A stretch of DNA of 64,000 bases from Candidatus Celerinatantimonas neptuna (GTDB taxonomy: Bacteria > Pseudomonadota > Gammaproteobacteria > Enterobacterales > Celerinatantimonadaceae), in the NCBI GenBank assembly GCA_911810475.1, contig OU461276.1, positions 799,501-863,500 on the forward strand. Direction: 5' to 3'. Under the pieces are notes generated by a model. It was not told the origin of the DNA, did not search any database, and saw nothing but the letters and a program-made list of their open reading frames with translations. The position numbers and the translations under genes were made by a program. Each line of letters starts with the position of its first letter. Position 1 is the stretch's first letter. Of this stretch, positions 1-8,747 are shown one piece after another.

Positions 1-292
1 AATCAACATAAAATGATTTTCCATCTTTATTATAAACTTCTTCACCCAACCCTAATTCAGCGTAAGTATCAAATTCATTACCCAAGCGGCCTACCATTTG
101 TTTAGCAAAATTATCTTTTGATTGAGTTCCACCTGAATGAGTTGAGGTACCAAGACCACTTCTAAAATATCCACTTAATTGGGGCTGATATAAATGATCT
201 GTAGAAAACCATGGATTTGTATCAGCTAAAGAAGCAATAGGGGCTAATGCTGTTATTCCTAATGATGAATATAGCAAGACATTCTTTAACAT
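1..292 (-). CDS. ganL: Maltoporin-family outer-membrane porin GanL (N-terminal part, cut by window edge)
   Basis: Only the first 97 codons are in the window; the gene runs off position 1. Translation from the ATG at 292 gives a signal peptide ending near ASLA, then an opening close to mature Lam[11 protein letters not shown] near the start, [18 protein letters not shown], and KSFYVD. A clear ribosome site (AAGGAGAT) precedes the ATG. The family forms trimeric 18-strand sugar channels in the outer membrane. Lying downstream of a MalK-type ATPase and opposite a galactan operon, it matches GanL of the Dickeya gan locus, so uptake of galactan oligosaccharides is inferred from context. A maltodextrin porin is the alternative. 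Confidence 0.82.
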   Translation of the reverse strand, partial: MLKNVLLYSSLGITALAPIASLADTNPWFSTDHLYQPQLSGYFRSGLGTSTHSGGTQSKDNFAKQMVGRLGNEFDTYAELGLGEEVYNKDGKSFYVD

Positions 293-528
293 GTCAGTTA
301 TCTCCTTATATGTAGGGTATAGCTATATAAAATAAATCGTATTAAAATCTATTATGTTATTAGTTAATTTAATACCCCCGAATTGAATGAAGAACATAAT
401 AATCTAAAGACATAATTAAAAATAAAATTATGACGATATTCATAGACTATTTAAAATACCCAGCATCATTCAAACCAAGTTATTTTATTTGTTAAATCAG
501 TTAACTTTAATTTAATTAATTTCTCTCT
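293..528 (-). other. ganK-ganL intergenic stretch
   Basis: A 236-base AT-rich gap between the ganK stop and the ganL start. Apart from the ganL ribosome binding site (AAGGAG, about 301-308) I see no convincing hairpin or terminator. A separate ganL promoter here is possible but not demonstrable. Confidence 0.4.
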
Positions 529-1611
529 CTATGAATTAATACAATCTCCACTATCATTGAAAATAAGGCAATCCTGAGACTGAAATGAAACATCCACAGT
601 TTGATAAGGTTTAAATTCCTGATCACCTGGCAATAAAATCTTAAATTGATCAATCCCACACACTTGACCAAAAACGTAGGTACTATTGCCCAATCTCTCT
701 ACGACTTCACAATGAAAAGGTAACGTTATACCATCTTGCGATTGAGATATTTTTTCGGGTCTGATTCCTAGTGTGACAGAATCACCAACAGATAAAGGTA
801 GGTTCCGATTTTCTAATTGAATTTCAACTTGTTCATGGATGTTAAAAGCAACATAATCAGTTTCAATAGATGTAACTATTGCAGACACAAAGTTGATCTT
901 AGGCGAACCAATGAATCCAGCTACAAATAGATTCTTAGGCTTGTAGTAAAGTTCCATTGGAGCTCCGACCTGTTCAACCCGACCATCATGAAGCACAACA
1001 ATTTTATCTGCTAGTGTCATCGCTTCTACTTGATCATGCGTCACATAGATCATGGTGTTCCCCAACTCTTGATGTAACTTCGCAATATAGAGACGCATCT
1101 CAACCCGAAGCTCTGCATCTAAGTTAGATAGAGGCTCATCAAACAAAAATACTTTAGGGTTACGAATAATAGCCCGACCAATTGCAACGCGTTGCCGTTG
1201 GCCCCCCGATAACTGTTTAGGTTTTCGATCCAACAAATCGGACAATTGTAGCGTTTTAGCCACCATTTCAGCCCGATGATATCGCTCAGCCTTTCCGACA
1301 CCACTCACCTTTAATCCATAACAGATATTATCAGCTACGGTCATGTGGGGATAAAGGGCATAAGACTGGAAGACCATCGCAATGCCACGTTTTGATGGAG
1401 CCACATCGTTAACGACCTGATTATCAATACTGATTTGTCCGCCTGAAATTTCTTCCAAGCCTGCAATCATTCGCAATAATGTTGACTTACCACAACCTGA
1501 AGGGCCAACAAAAACGGTAAATTCACCATCATGAATCTCCAAGTTGACTTGATGGATAGCCTCCGAATTGGCGTACCTTTTTATGACATTATTTAACTGA
1601 ATACTGGCCAT
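529..1611 (-). CDS. ganK: ABC transporter ATPase GanK (MalK/UgpC/MsmX type)
   Basis: 360-residue cytoplasmic ATPase energising the GanFG permease. Visible motifs are Walker A GPSGCGKST (36-44), Q-loop Q82, signature LSGGQ (134-138), Walker B VFLFDE (154-159), D-loop SNLD and H-loop His192, followed by a C-terminal TOBE-type regulatory domain (about 235-360) typical of the carbohydrate CUT1 family. It precedes ganL on the same strand, with 236 bases between them, and is divergent from ganE, the same layout as malK-lamB against malE. The start ATG at 1611 has AAGGAAT upstream. The Gan assignment rests on context; MalK-type ATPases often serve several CUT1 systems. Confidence 0.88.
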   Translation of the reverse strand: MASIQLNNVIKRYANSEAIHQVNLEIHDGEFTVFVGPSGCGKSTLLRMIAGLEEISGGQISIDNQVVNDVAPSKRGIAMVFQSYALYPHMTVADNICYGLKVSGVGKAERYHRAEMVAKTLQLSDLLDRKPKQLSGGQRQRVAIGRAIIRNPKVFLFDEPLSNLDAELRVEMRLYIAKLHQELGNTMIYVTHDQVEAMTLADKIVVLHDGRVEQVGAPMELYYKPKNLFVAGFIGSPKINFVSAIVTSIETDYVAFNIHEQVEIQLENRNLPLSVGDSVTLGIRPEKISQSQDGITLPFHCEVVERLGNSTYVFGQVCGIDQFKILLPGDQEFKPYQTVDVSFQSQDCLIFNDSGDCINS

Positions 1612-1767
1612 TCACTATTCCTTTTGACACTTGTCGAGTCGATTTAGATTTACCAATATAAACACATACTTTAGGGAGCGTTTATAATCTAAAAAAACGA
1701 TACCACTAATTTCTAGGACAGAAACTAACACCTCTAATATTGCTCTGACTACCAAGAACTTTAAAAA

Positions 1768-1783
1768 GTGTAATCGCTTTCAC
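1768..1783. promoter_or_regulatory. GalR-type (LacI family) operator 1 of the gan locus
   Basis: The 16-mer GTGTAATCGCTTTCAC fits every fixed position of the E. coli GalR/GalS consensus GTGNAANCGNTTNCAC. It lies in the middle of the divergent ganK/ganE region. A GalR- or GanR-like repressor is the likely ligand; no such gene is present in the window other than rbsR. Confidence 0.7.
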
Positions 1784-1926
1784 AAAAAGGGGGTATTTTC
1801 GAGCTTTAGATCACACTTATCGATACAAATTGTAGCAATCGAAATCATAAGAAAGTCTACTAGATTCCGACAGCAAACCTGTCCAGTTAAAAATAAGGAC
1901 CAGCAACCTCCCCTAATCGCCGACTA

Positions 1927-1942
1927 GTGTAACCGGTACCCC
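1927..1942. promoter_or_regulatory. GalR-type operator 2 of the gan locus (imperfect)
   Basis: GTGTAACCGGTACCCC fits the GTGNAANCGNTTNCAC pattern at all but two fixed positions. It lies about 50 bases before the ganE start, with its centre 159 bp from that of operator 1, so the pair could act together by looping as at E. coli galE. The loop is inference. Confidence 0.45.
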
Positions 1943-1994
1943 CAGGAGGCCAAGATAATTATGTTTTCATCTGAGTCATTATTAAGGAATCGAT

Positions 1995-3233
1995 ATGAAA
2001 CTGAGTAAACTTGCAACCGCTCTTATGATTTCTGCAGCTTTCGCCGGAGTCGTTGGCAAGACAGCACTTGCCGCCACAAATAGTCATAAATTATTAGTTT
2101 GGGAAGATATTAAAAAATCATCAGGTATTGCGGATGCTGTCAAAGCATTTGAACAGAAATATTCAGTGAAAGTTAATGTTTTAGAAATGCCTTTTGCTCA
2201 ACAAATTGAAAAATTACGGCTTGATGGTCCTGCAGGTATTGGCCCCGATGTATTGGTCATTCCAAATGACCAGGTTGGTGGAGCCGTCATCCAAGGACTT
2301 ATTTCAAAACTAAATGTCACACCAAAATATTTAAGTCAATATACGACGCCAGCCGTCAATGCTCTAAACTATAAGAATGCCCAATACGGAATCCCTAAAG
2401 CCGTTGAAAGTATTGTGATGTTTTACAATAAAAAAATGGTCAATCACCCTCCTAAAACACTCTCAGAAATTTATAAGTTATCGGAAAAAGAAAGAAAAGA
2501 AGGTAAATATGGGCTGCTCGCTAAATTTGACCAAGTCTATTATGCCTATGGTGTGATGGCAGGATATGGCGGATATATCTTTGGAAAAAATGCAGATGGC
2601 TCATTTAATTTCAATGATATCGGTCTAAATAATAAAGGAAGTATCCAAGCAGTTAAACTGATTAAAAAATATTTTAAAAAAGGCATATTCCCATCAGGAA
2701 TTATTGGTAGTACTGGGTTAAATGCAATTGATTCCATGTTTACTGAGCAAAAAGCAGCGATTGTTTTTAATGGTCCCTGGGCTTTTGAACCATATAAAAA
2801 TGCAGGTGTTGACTATGGAGTCGCCCCATTACCATTACTGTCTAATGGTAAACATATGAAATCATTATTAGGTGTTAAAGGGTATGTTGTTTCTAGCTAT
2901 TCGAAGAATAAAGAACTCGCACTGCAATTTATTAAATTCATCAATAAAACCAAATACGAAAAAATTCGGTTTAATAAAACGGGTGAAATTCCAGCATTAA
3001 AATCTCTGCTTAAAGATCCTGACTTTACCAAAAATAAACATGCGATTGCTGTTGCAGAACAAGCTAAATACGCAACACCAATGCCTAATGTTCCAGAAAT
3101 GCAAACCATCTGGACACCAATTAATAGCGCATTACAACTCGTTGCAACTGGTAAACAAAAAGTTAAACCAGCACTGGATACCGCAGTCAGTAATATCAAA
3201 ATGCAGATCGAAGTCACACACGCAGAACAATAA
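1995..3233 (+). CDS. ganE: Periplasmic galacto-oligosaccharide binding protein GanE (MalE family)
   Basis: 412 residues with a Sec signal peptide (Lys-rich n-region, hydrophobic core, cleavage after ALA at about residue 26). The mature part is a CUT1-type extracellular solute-binding protein: KLLVWEDI opening, GPDVLVIPNDQVG, YGIPKAVESIVMFYNKK and FNGPWAFEPYKNAGVDYGVAPLP are MalE-family landmarks. First gene of the operon, ATG at 1995 after AAGGAATCGAT. It would deliver oligogalactans produced by GanA to GanFGK2. Substrate is inferred from the neighbouring GH53 and GH42 enzymes. Confidence 0.88.
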   Translation: MKLSKLATALMISAAFAGVVGKTALAATNSHKLLVWEDIKKSSGIADAVKAFEQKYSVKVNVLEMPFAQQIEKLRLDGPAGIGPDVLVIPNDQVGGAVIQGLISKLNVTPKYLSQYTTPAVNALNYKNAQYGIPKAVESIVMFYNKKMVNHPPKTLSEIYKLSEKERKEGKYGLLAKFDQVYYAYGVMAGYGGYIFGKNADGSFNFNDIGLNNKGSIQAVKLIKKYFKKGIFPSGIIGSTGLNAIDSMFTEQKAAIVFNGPWAFEPYKNAGVDYGVAPLPLLSNGKHMKSLLGVKGYVVSSYSKNKELALQFIKFINKTKYEKIRFNKTGEIPALKSLLKDPDFTKNKHAIAVAEQAKYATPMPNVPEMQTIWTPINSALQLVATGKQKVKPALDTAVSNIKMQIEVTHAEQ

Positions 3234-3250
3234 TGTAATCATCGGTGATG

Positions 3251-3274
3251 GCCTGGTTTGATATTTAACCAGGC
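3251..3274 (+). other. Stem-loop between ganE and ganF
   Basis: GCCTGGTT (3251-3258) pairs perfectly with AACCAGGC (3267-3274) around an 8-base loop, with no T-tract after it. It follows the ganE stop by about 18 bases. An equivalent position in mal operons carries elements that protect the abundant binding-protein mRNA from 3' decay, so the same job is plausible here; a partial terminator is the alternative. Confidence 0.55.
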
Positions 3275-3295
3275 CGAATAAAAGGAGTCATCATC

Positions 3296-4594
3296 TTGAT
3301 TAGCACGCACGATTCAACCCCCTCTTGGTTAAACTCATATAGGGGAAGATCAGCTCTTTGCTCCTTATTCCCAGGGCTAGGACAAATTTTTAATAAAGAA
3401 TATCTCAAAGGGATCATGTTTATGATCCTTATATTCAGCCTGGGGGGATGTTTTTATGACTTTTTAGTCAAAGGCTATTGGGGACTCATTACCTTAGGTA
3501 CTGAACTGCCCAGAGATAATTCAATCTTCTTGCTGGCTAAAGGGATCATTGCCGTCATTATTTCGTTGATGCTATTCGCAGTTTATTATTGGAGCATTCA
3601 TGATGCTTATCGCTGCGGACATCAACGCGATAAAGGAATAAGAACAGGCGGAATCAGAGAACAATATCAGCTACTGGTCAAAGATGGCTTCCCTTATTTT
3701 ATGACATCACCCAGTTTTATTCTGTTAGTTTTTGTTGTCGTTTTCCCGATTGTTTTCGGATTTACCATCGCATTTACCAACTACAATCTTTACCATACGC
3801 CACCAGCACGGTTAGTCAGCTGGGTTGGGTTTAGAAACTTTGTCAATATTTTCAAATTAAGTTTCTGGCGCAATACTTTCTTCGATGTCTTGCAATGGAC
3901 AGTGGTCTGGACACTGGTTGCAACAACTCTCCAGTGCGCGGCAGGGGTTTTGTTAGCCATTTTAGTGAATCAAAAAGATCTAAAATTCAAACCGATCATC
4001 CGTACCATTCTGATTTTACCGTGGGCTGTTCCTGGATTCGTCACTATCTTAGTCTTTTCAGGGATGTTCAACGAATCGTTCGGTGTTATCAATAGTACAT
4101 TACTTCCAATGCTCGGGATCACCCCTAAAGCTTGGATGACAGACCCATTCTGGACAAAAGTTGCATTAATCATGATGCAAACCTGGCTCGGATTCCCATT
4201 TGTTTTTGCCATGACAACCGGTGTTCTTCAGGCGATACCAGATGATCTCTATGAAGCTGCAACCATTGACGGAGCCAATGCCTGGCAGAAATTAAAATCC
4301 ATCACGCTTCCACTGGTGCTCTATTCAATTGCACCGATCATTATCACCCAATACACATTTAACTTTAACAACTTCAATATCATCTATCTATTCAATAACG
4401 GAGGTCCAGCAGTCGCTAACTCCAATGCAGGAGGAACAGACATTCTGGTCTCATGGATCTACAAATTGACCATGTCATCTTCTCAGTATGCTATTGCAGC
4501 AGCAATAACCATCTTACTTTCAATCTTTGTCGTCAGTATTGCCTTATGGCAATTCAAAACAACCAACTCGTTTAAAGACGATGATTTGATGTAG
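3296..4594 (+). CDS. ganF: ABC transporter permease GanF (MalF type)
   Basis: 432-residue inner-membrane permease. It has an N-terminal cytoplasmic/transmembrane extension (hydrophobic spans at about 38-60 and 82-102) before the core of six helices, as MalF-type subunits often do. The EAA loop that docks on the ATPase is EAATIDGANAWQKLKSITLP (about 320-339). The start is TTG at 3296, supported by AAAGGAG eight bases upstream; no ATG fits as well. It pairs with ganG to form the translocation channel. Confidence 0.88.
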   Translation: MISTHDSTPSWLNSYRGRSALCSLFPGLGQIFNKEYLKGIMFMILIFSLGGCFYDFLVKGYWGLITLGTELPRDNSIFLLAKGIIAVIISLMLFAVYYWSIHDAYRCGHQRDKGIRTGGIREQYQLLVKDGFPYFMTSPSFILLVFVVVFPIVFGFTIAFTNYNLYHTPPARLVSWVGFRNFVNIFKLSFWRNTFFDVLQWTVVWTLVATTLQCAAGVLLAILVNQKDLKFKPIIRTILILPWAVPGFVTILVFSGMFNESFGVINSTLLPMLGITPKAWMTDPFWTKVALIMMQTWLGFPFVFAMTTGVLQAIPDDLYEAATIDGANAWQKLKSITLPLVLYSIAPIIITQYTFNFNNFNIIYLFNNGGPAVANSNAGGTDILVSWIYKLTMSSSQYAIAAAITILLSIFVVSIALWQFKTTNSFKDDDLM

Positions 4595-4605
4595 GAGAAC
4601 AGCAC

Positions 4606-5451
4606 ATGTTAGAAAGTACTAAATTCAGAAATGGCATTCGGCTGTCACTTACTTACCTGGTTTTACTCGCCGTAACCGTTATTATCATCTATCCATTGAT
4701 CTGGACAGTCGGTGCATCACTCAATCCGGGGAGTAGTCTACTGAGTACCGACTTAATCCCAAAAAACCTGTCAACGATTCATTACCGTGAATTGTTTGAT
4801 GGCCATATTCCTTACCTGACTTGGTATTACAACTCAATGAAGATCAGCATCATGACGATGATTCTGACCCTCATCTGTGTCAGCTTTACAGCTTATTCAT
4901 TCTCACGATTTCGGTTCAAAGGACGCCAAAATGGACTCATGCTGTTTTTACTATTGCAAATGATTCCCCAGTTCTCAGCTCTGATTGCCATCTTTGTACT
5001 CGCGCAAATGCTTGGACTAGTCAATAGCCATATTGCCCTGGTTCTGGTATATGTCGGAGGTATGATCCCAATGAATACCTATCTGATGAAAGGGTATTTA
5101 GATGCGATTCCCAAAGATCTAGATGAATCAGCCCGAATGGATGGCGCAAGTAATATCCGCATCTTCATTGAAATTATCATGCCATTGTCCAAACCGATTA
5201 TTGCCGTCATTGCACTCTTTTCGTTTACCGGTCCACTTGGAGATTTTATTCTCTCCAGTACTATTTTAAGAACACCGGATAAATACACGCTACCCATCGG
5301 CTTATACAATCTCGTATCACAAAAAATGGGAGCCAGTTACACCACCTACGCAGCCGGTGCGGTACTAATTTCAGTACCTGTAGCCCTGGTTTTTCTATCA
5401 CTTCAAAAATACTTCGTTTCAGGATTAACCGCTGGCGGGAGCAAAGGATAA
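4606..5451 (+). CDS. ganG: ABC transporter permease GanG (MalG type)
   Basis: 281-residue CUT1 permease with six predicted membrane spans and the EAA-type loop DESARMDGASNIRIFIEIIM. Starts at ATG 4606 after AGGAGA, 11 bases beyond the ganF stop. Its TAA overlaps the ATG of ganA by one base (TAATG), so the two are probably translationally coupled. Partner of GanF; imports galactan oligomers with GanE and GanK. Confidence 0.88.
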   Translation: MLESTKFRNGIRLSLTYLVLLAVTVIIIYPLIWTVGASLNPGSSLLSTDLIPKNLSTIHYRELFDGHIPYLTWYYNSMKISIMTMILTLICVSFTAYSFSRFRFKGRQNGLMLFLLLQMIPQFSALIAIFVLAQMLGLVNSHIALVLVYVGGMIPMNTYLMKGYLDAIPKDLDESARMDGASNIRIFIEIIMPLSKPIIAVIALFSFTGPLGDFILSSTILRTPDKYTLPIGLYNLVSQKMGASYTTYAAGAVLISVPVALVFLSLQKYFVSGLTAGGSKG

Positions 5452-6659
5452 TGAACCCATATCTAAACATCATGAAAAAAACCGTATTATTATCATCCTT
5501 AGTATTATTTGTAGGCAGTTCAGCAACCGCTATGGCAGCCAGTGCGGTCAATATCAAACCGGTATCAACCCCTCCCGGATTTATTAAAGGGGCTGATATC
5601 TCCACTTTAAACGTTGTACAAACTCACGGAGGGATTTTCTACAACCGCCATAACAAATCAGAAAATCCATTAAAAATTCTCAAAGACAACGGGTTCAATT
5701 ACGTCCGGTTACGCCTGTGGAATGATCCAAAAGATAAAGCGGGTCATCCTTATGGCGGTGGTAATAACGATTTAGCAACTGACATCAAACTCGCCAAAGC
5801 AGCGCATCAACAGGGATTAAAACTGCTACTCGACTTCCACTACAGTGATTTTTGGACCGATCCAGGTAAACAATTTAAACCCAAAGCCTGGGCTAATTAT
5901 GACTTTAATACACTCAAAAAAGCACTACATCAGTATACGCTACAAAGCGTGAAGGCTTTTAAAAAAGCGGGTGTTACACCGGATATGATCCAAATTGGCA
6001 ACGAAATTAACGGTGGTATTTTATGGCCGACAGGAAAAAGCTGGGGGCAAGGCGGCGGAGAATTTGATCGACTTGCTGCACTACTTAAATCGGGTATTTC
6101 AGGAGCCAAACAGGCAGCCCCTCACGCGAAGATCATGCTCCATTTAGCAAAAGGTGCCGATGAAAATATGTTCAAGTGGTGGTTCGGTGAAATCACCAAA
6201 CGACATGTGCCTTTCGATATCATCGGCGTCTCTTTTTATCCTTATTGGGATGGTTCTATTCAAGCCCTTCAGGCCAATCTCAATAAAGTCTCAGAGAAAT
6301 ATCATAAAGACGTCATTGTGGTTGAAACTCAATATGGGTACACCACAAAAAATTGTGACAACGCAGAAAATAATTTTGGGAAAAAAGAAGCAGCTAAATC
6401 GGGTTATCCCGCATCGGTGCAAGGGCAAGCCGACTATCTGCACGATCTTATTCAATCGATTGTCAATATCAAAGATCATCGCGGAAAAGGGTTGTTTTAT
6501 TGGGAACCCTTATGGCTTCCGGTTCACGGTGCAACCTGGGCTACACAATCGGGAATGAAATATATCCATGACAAATGGAAAGAAGGAAATTCCCGGGAAA
6601 ATCAAGACCTATTCAATTGCAACGGGCATGTATTACCATCAATTCAAGAATTTAACTAA
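5451..6659 (+). CDS. ganA: Endo-beta-1,4-galactanase GanA, GH53
   Basis: 402 residues: signal peptide (hydrophobic stretch about 11-22, cleavage near AMAA), then a single GH53 (beta/alpha)8 domain. The acid/base glutamate is in QIGNEINGG (Glu185) and the nucleophile in VVETQYG (Glu292), numbered from the first ATG. The start at 5451 overlaps the ganG stop; a second in-frame ATG at 5472 (MKKTVLL) gives a more typical signal peptide and may be the true start. The family cuts beta-1,4-galactan side chains of pectin into oligomers, in the periplasm in the Dickeya system. Symbols follow the Dickeya gan locus; in Bacillus the letters for GH53 and GH42 are swapped. Confidence 0.92.
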   Translation: MNPYLNIMKKTVLLSSLVLFVGSSATAMAASAVNIKPVSTPPGFIKGADISTLNVVQTHGGIFYNRHNKSENPLKILKDNGFNYVRLRLWNDPKDKAGHPYGGGNNDLATDIKLAKAAHQQGLKLLLDFHYSDFWTDPGKQFKPKAWANYDFNTLKKALHQYTLQSVKAFKKAGVTPDMIQIGNEINGGILWPTGKSWGQGGGEFDRLAALLKSGISGAKQAAPHAKIMLHLAKGADENMFKWWFGEITKRHVPFDIIGVSFYPYWDGSIQALQANLNKVSEKYHKDVIVVETQYGYTTKNCDNAENNFGKKEAAKSGYPASVQGQADYLHDLIQSIVNIKDHRGKGLFYWEPLWLPVHGATWATQSGMKYIHDKWKEGNSRENQDLFNCNGHVLPSIQEFN

Positions 6660-6680
6660 AAGGTTGAGGATTGTCTGACT

Positions 6681-8744
6681 ATGTCTCATAAGAAATACAC
6701 CATGATGGATTTCCCAGCCATGCTCCATGGTGCAGATTATAACCCAGAACAGTGGCTTGACCATCCAGAGATCATTGATGCCGATATCCAAATGATGCAA
6801 CAGACTCATTGTAATGTGATGTCAGTTGGGATATTCAGCTGGAGTATGCTCGAGCCCCGCGAGGGAATCTTTCATTTTGAGTGGCTCGATCACATCATGG
6901 ACAAATTATTCCAACATGGAATTCGGGTCCTTTTAGCCACACCAAGTGGTGCCCGACCCGCATGGATGTCTCAAAAGTATCCACAAGTTTTACGAGTCAA
7001 TGCAAATAGGGTACGAGCATTACACGGCGGTCGCCATAACCATTGCATGAGCTCTCCGGTTTATCGCGATAGAGTCCGGATCATCAATACCAAACTAGCA
7101 GAGCGATATAGCCACCACCCAGCGGTTATTGGCTGGCATCTGTCCAATGAATATAGTGGTGAATGCCATTGCGAAATTTGTCAGAGCACATTTCGCAACT
7201 GGCTCAAAACAAAATATCAAACACTAGAAAACCTCAACAATGCTTGGTGGAGTCATTTCTGGAGTCACACCTACACAGATTGGAGTCAATTGGAATCACC
7301 ATCTGAGCGAGGTGAAGTCAGTATTCATGGCTTAAATCTTGATTGGAAACGCTTCAATACCCATCAGGTTACTGATTTTTGTAAATATGAAGCAGGTATT
7401 GTCAAATCGTTCAATCCAGATATTCCAGTCACTGCAAATTTTATGGAATATTTCTATGACTACGATTATTGGGAACTTGCCAAAGCAATTGATATGGTCT
7501 CTTGGGATAATTATCCTCTTTGGCATGGAGAATGGCGTGATGATCGAACCGCCGCTTATATTGGGATGTACCATGATCTGATGAGGACGCTTAAGGGTGG
7601 ACAACCTTTTTTATTAATGGAATCAACCCCCAGTCTAACCAATTGGCAACCGATTAGTAAGCTGAAAAAACCAGGCATGCACATATTATCGTCTTTACAG
7701 GCCATTGCGCATGGTTCCAACTCAGTTCAATATTTTCAATGGCGAAAAAGCCGCGGTTCTGTCGAAAAATTCCATGGGGCCGTCGTTGATCATGTTGGTC
7801 ATATCGACACTCGTGTCGGCAGAGAAGTTACCGCACTGGGAGAAATCCTTGAGAAGCTACCTGAAATAACTCAAACCCGCTGCCAGGCCGAAGTGGCAAT
7901 CGTATTCGATTGGGATAGTCGCTGGGCCATGGATAACGCTCAAGGGCCACGAAATCAGGGGCTATTTTACGAAAAAACAGTCAATGACCACTATCGGCCA
8001 TTCTGGGAAATGGGAATAACCGTTGACATTATCAACCAGGATTGTGACCTCAGCCAATATAAACTGGTTATCGCCCCCATGCTATATATGGTTAAAGCCA
8101 GTTTCGCCAAACATATTAACACATTTGTTCAACAAGGCGGGCATTTTGTCTCCACCTATTGGAGTGGTATTGTCGATGCAGATGATCGATGCTATCTAGG
8201 TGGATTCCCTGGCCCTCTGAGACCAGTTTTAGGGATCTGGTCAGAAGAGATCGATAGCTTATATGATGATGAATCAAACTCGATCGGTGCCATTGCTGAT
8301 AATACATTTGGATTATCTGGATCGTATCAAGCCGTCCATCTTTGTGATCTAATTCATCTTGAGGGGGCGATCGCTCTGGCTCGCTATGAGAAAGATTTTT
8401 ATCACAACTACCCAGCGGTCACCGAACATCAATATGGCAAAGGGAAAAGTTACTACATTGCATCCAGAAATGATGAACGTTTCCATGCCGATTTTACAAA
8501 AACATTGGTCAATCGTTTAAAACTCACCCAGGCATTAAACACCCTTCCCGATGGTGTAACCGCTCAAGTCAGATACGATAAAACACATCAATATATCTTC
8601 GTGCAAAATTTCACTGATACAGAACAATCTATCTTTCTGGAACAACCTTACATTGATCTTTTATCAAAACAACCCCGTTCAGGAAATCAAACGATTTCTG
8701 GCCTCGGGTTCACTATTTTAAAAAAAACATTGAACAAGGACTGA
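6681..8744 (+). CDS. ganB: Beta-galactosidase / exo-galactanase GanB, GH42
   Basis: 687 residues, no signal peptide, so cytoplasmic. GH42 landmarks: GADYNPEQW (17-25), acid/base Glu157 in HLSNEYSGECHC, nucleophile Glu314 in LLMESTPS, and a probable zinc cluster Cys122, Cys162, Cys164, Cys167. A trimerisation-type domain (about 400-620) and a short C-terminal beta domain complete the usual length. It hydrolyses imported oligogalactans to galactose, which galKTE just downstream can then use. Start ATG at 6681, 22 bases after ganA. Confidence 0.92.
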   Translation: MSHKKYTMMDFPAMLHGADYNPEQWLDHPEIIDADIQMMQQTHCNVMSVGIFSWSMLEPREGIFHFEWLDHIMDKLFQHGIRVLLATPSGARPAWMSQKYPQVLRVNANRVRALHGGRHNHCMSSPVYRDRVRIINTKLAERYSHHPAVIGWHLSNEYSGECHCEICQSTFRNWLKTKYQTLENLNNAWWSHFWSHTYTDWSQLESPSERGEVSIHGLNLDWKRFNTHQVTDFCKYEAGIVKSFNPDIPVTANFMEYFYDYDYWELAKAIDMVSWDNYPLWHGEWRDDRTAAYIGMYHDLMRTLKGGQPFLLMESTPSLTNWQPISKLKKPGMHILSSLQAIAHGSNSVQYFQWRKSRGSVEKFHGAVVDHVGHIDTRVGREVTALGEILEKLPEITQTRCQAEVAIVFDWDSRWAMDNAQGPRNQGLFYEKTVNDHYRPFWEMGITVDIINQDCDLSQYKLVIAPMLYMVKASFAKHINTFVQQGGHFVSTYWSGIVDADDRCYLGGFPGPLRPVLGIWSEEIDSLYDDESNSIGAIADNTFGLSGSYQAVHLCDLIHLEGAIALARYEKDFYHNYPAVTEHQYGKGKSYYIASRNDERFHADFTKTLVNRLKLTQALNTLPDGVTAQVRYDKTHQYIFVQNFTDTEQSIFLEQPYIDLLSKQPRSGNQTISGLGFTILKKTLNKD

Positions 8745-8747
8745 TAT

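Larger units (their letters stand above)
1612..1994. promoter_or_regulatory. Divergent ganK / ganE promoter region
   Basis: 383 bases separate the start codons of ganK (minus strand) and ganE (plus strand), so promoters for both transcripts must lie here or nearby. Two GalR-type operators, listed separately, sit inside it with centres 159 bp apart. The ribosome site of ganE (AAGGA) ends 6 bases before its ATG. Individual -10/-35 elements are not clear enough to call. Confidence 0.75.

Noticed and set aside
1801-1820. CRP-like site in the gan promoter (AGATCACAC)
   Set aside because: Only the right half-site is good; the left half matches TGTGA at two positions.
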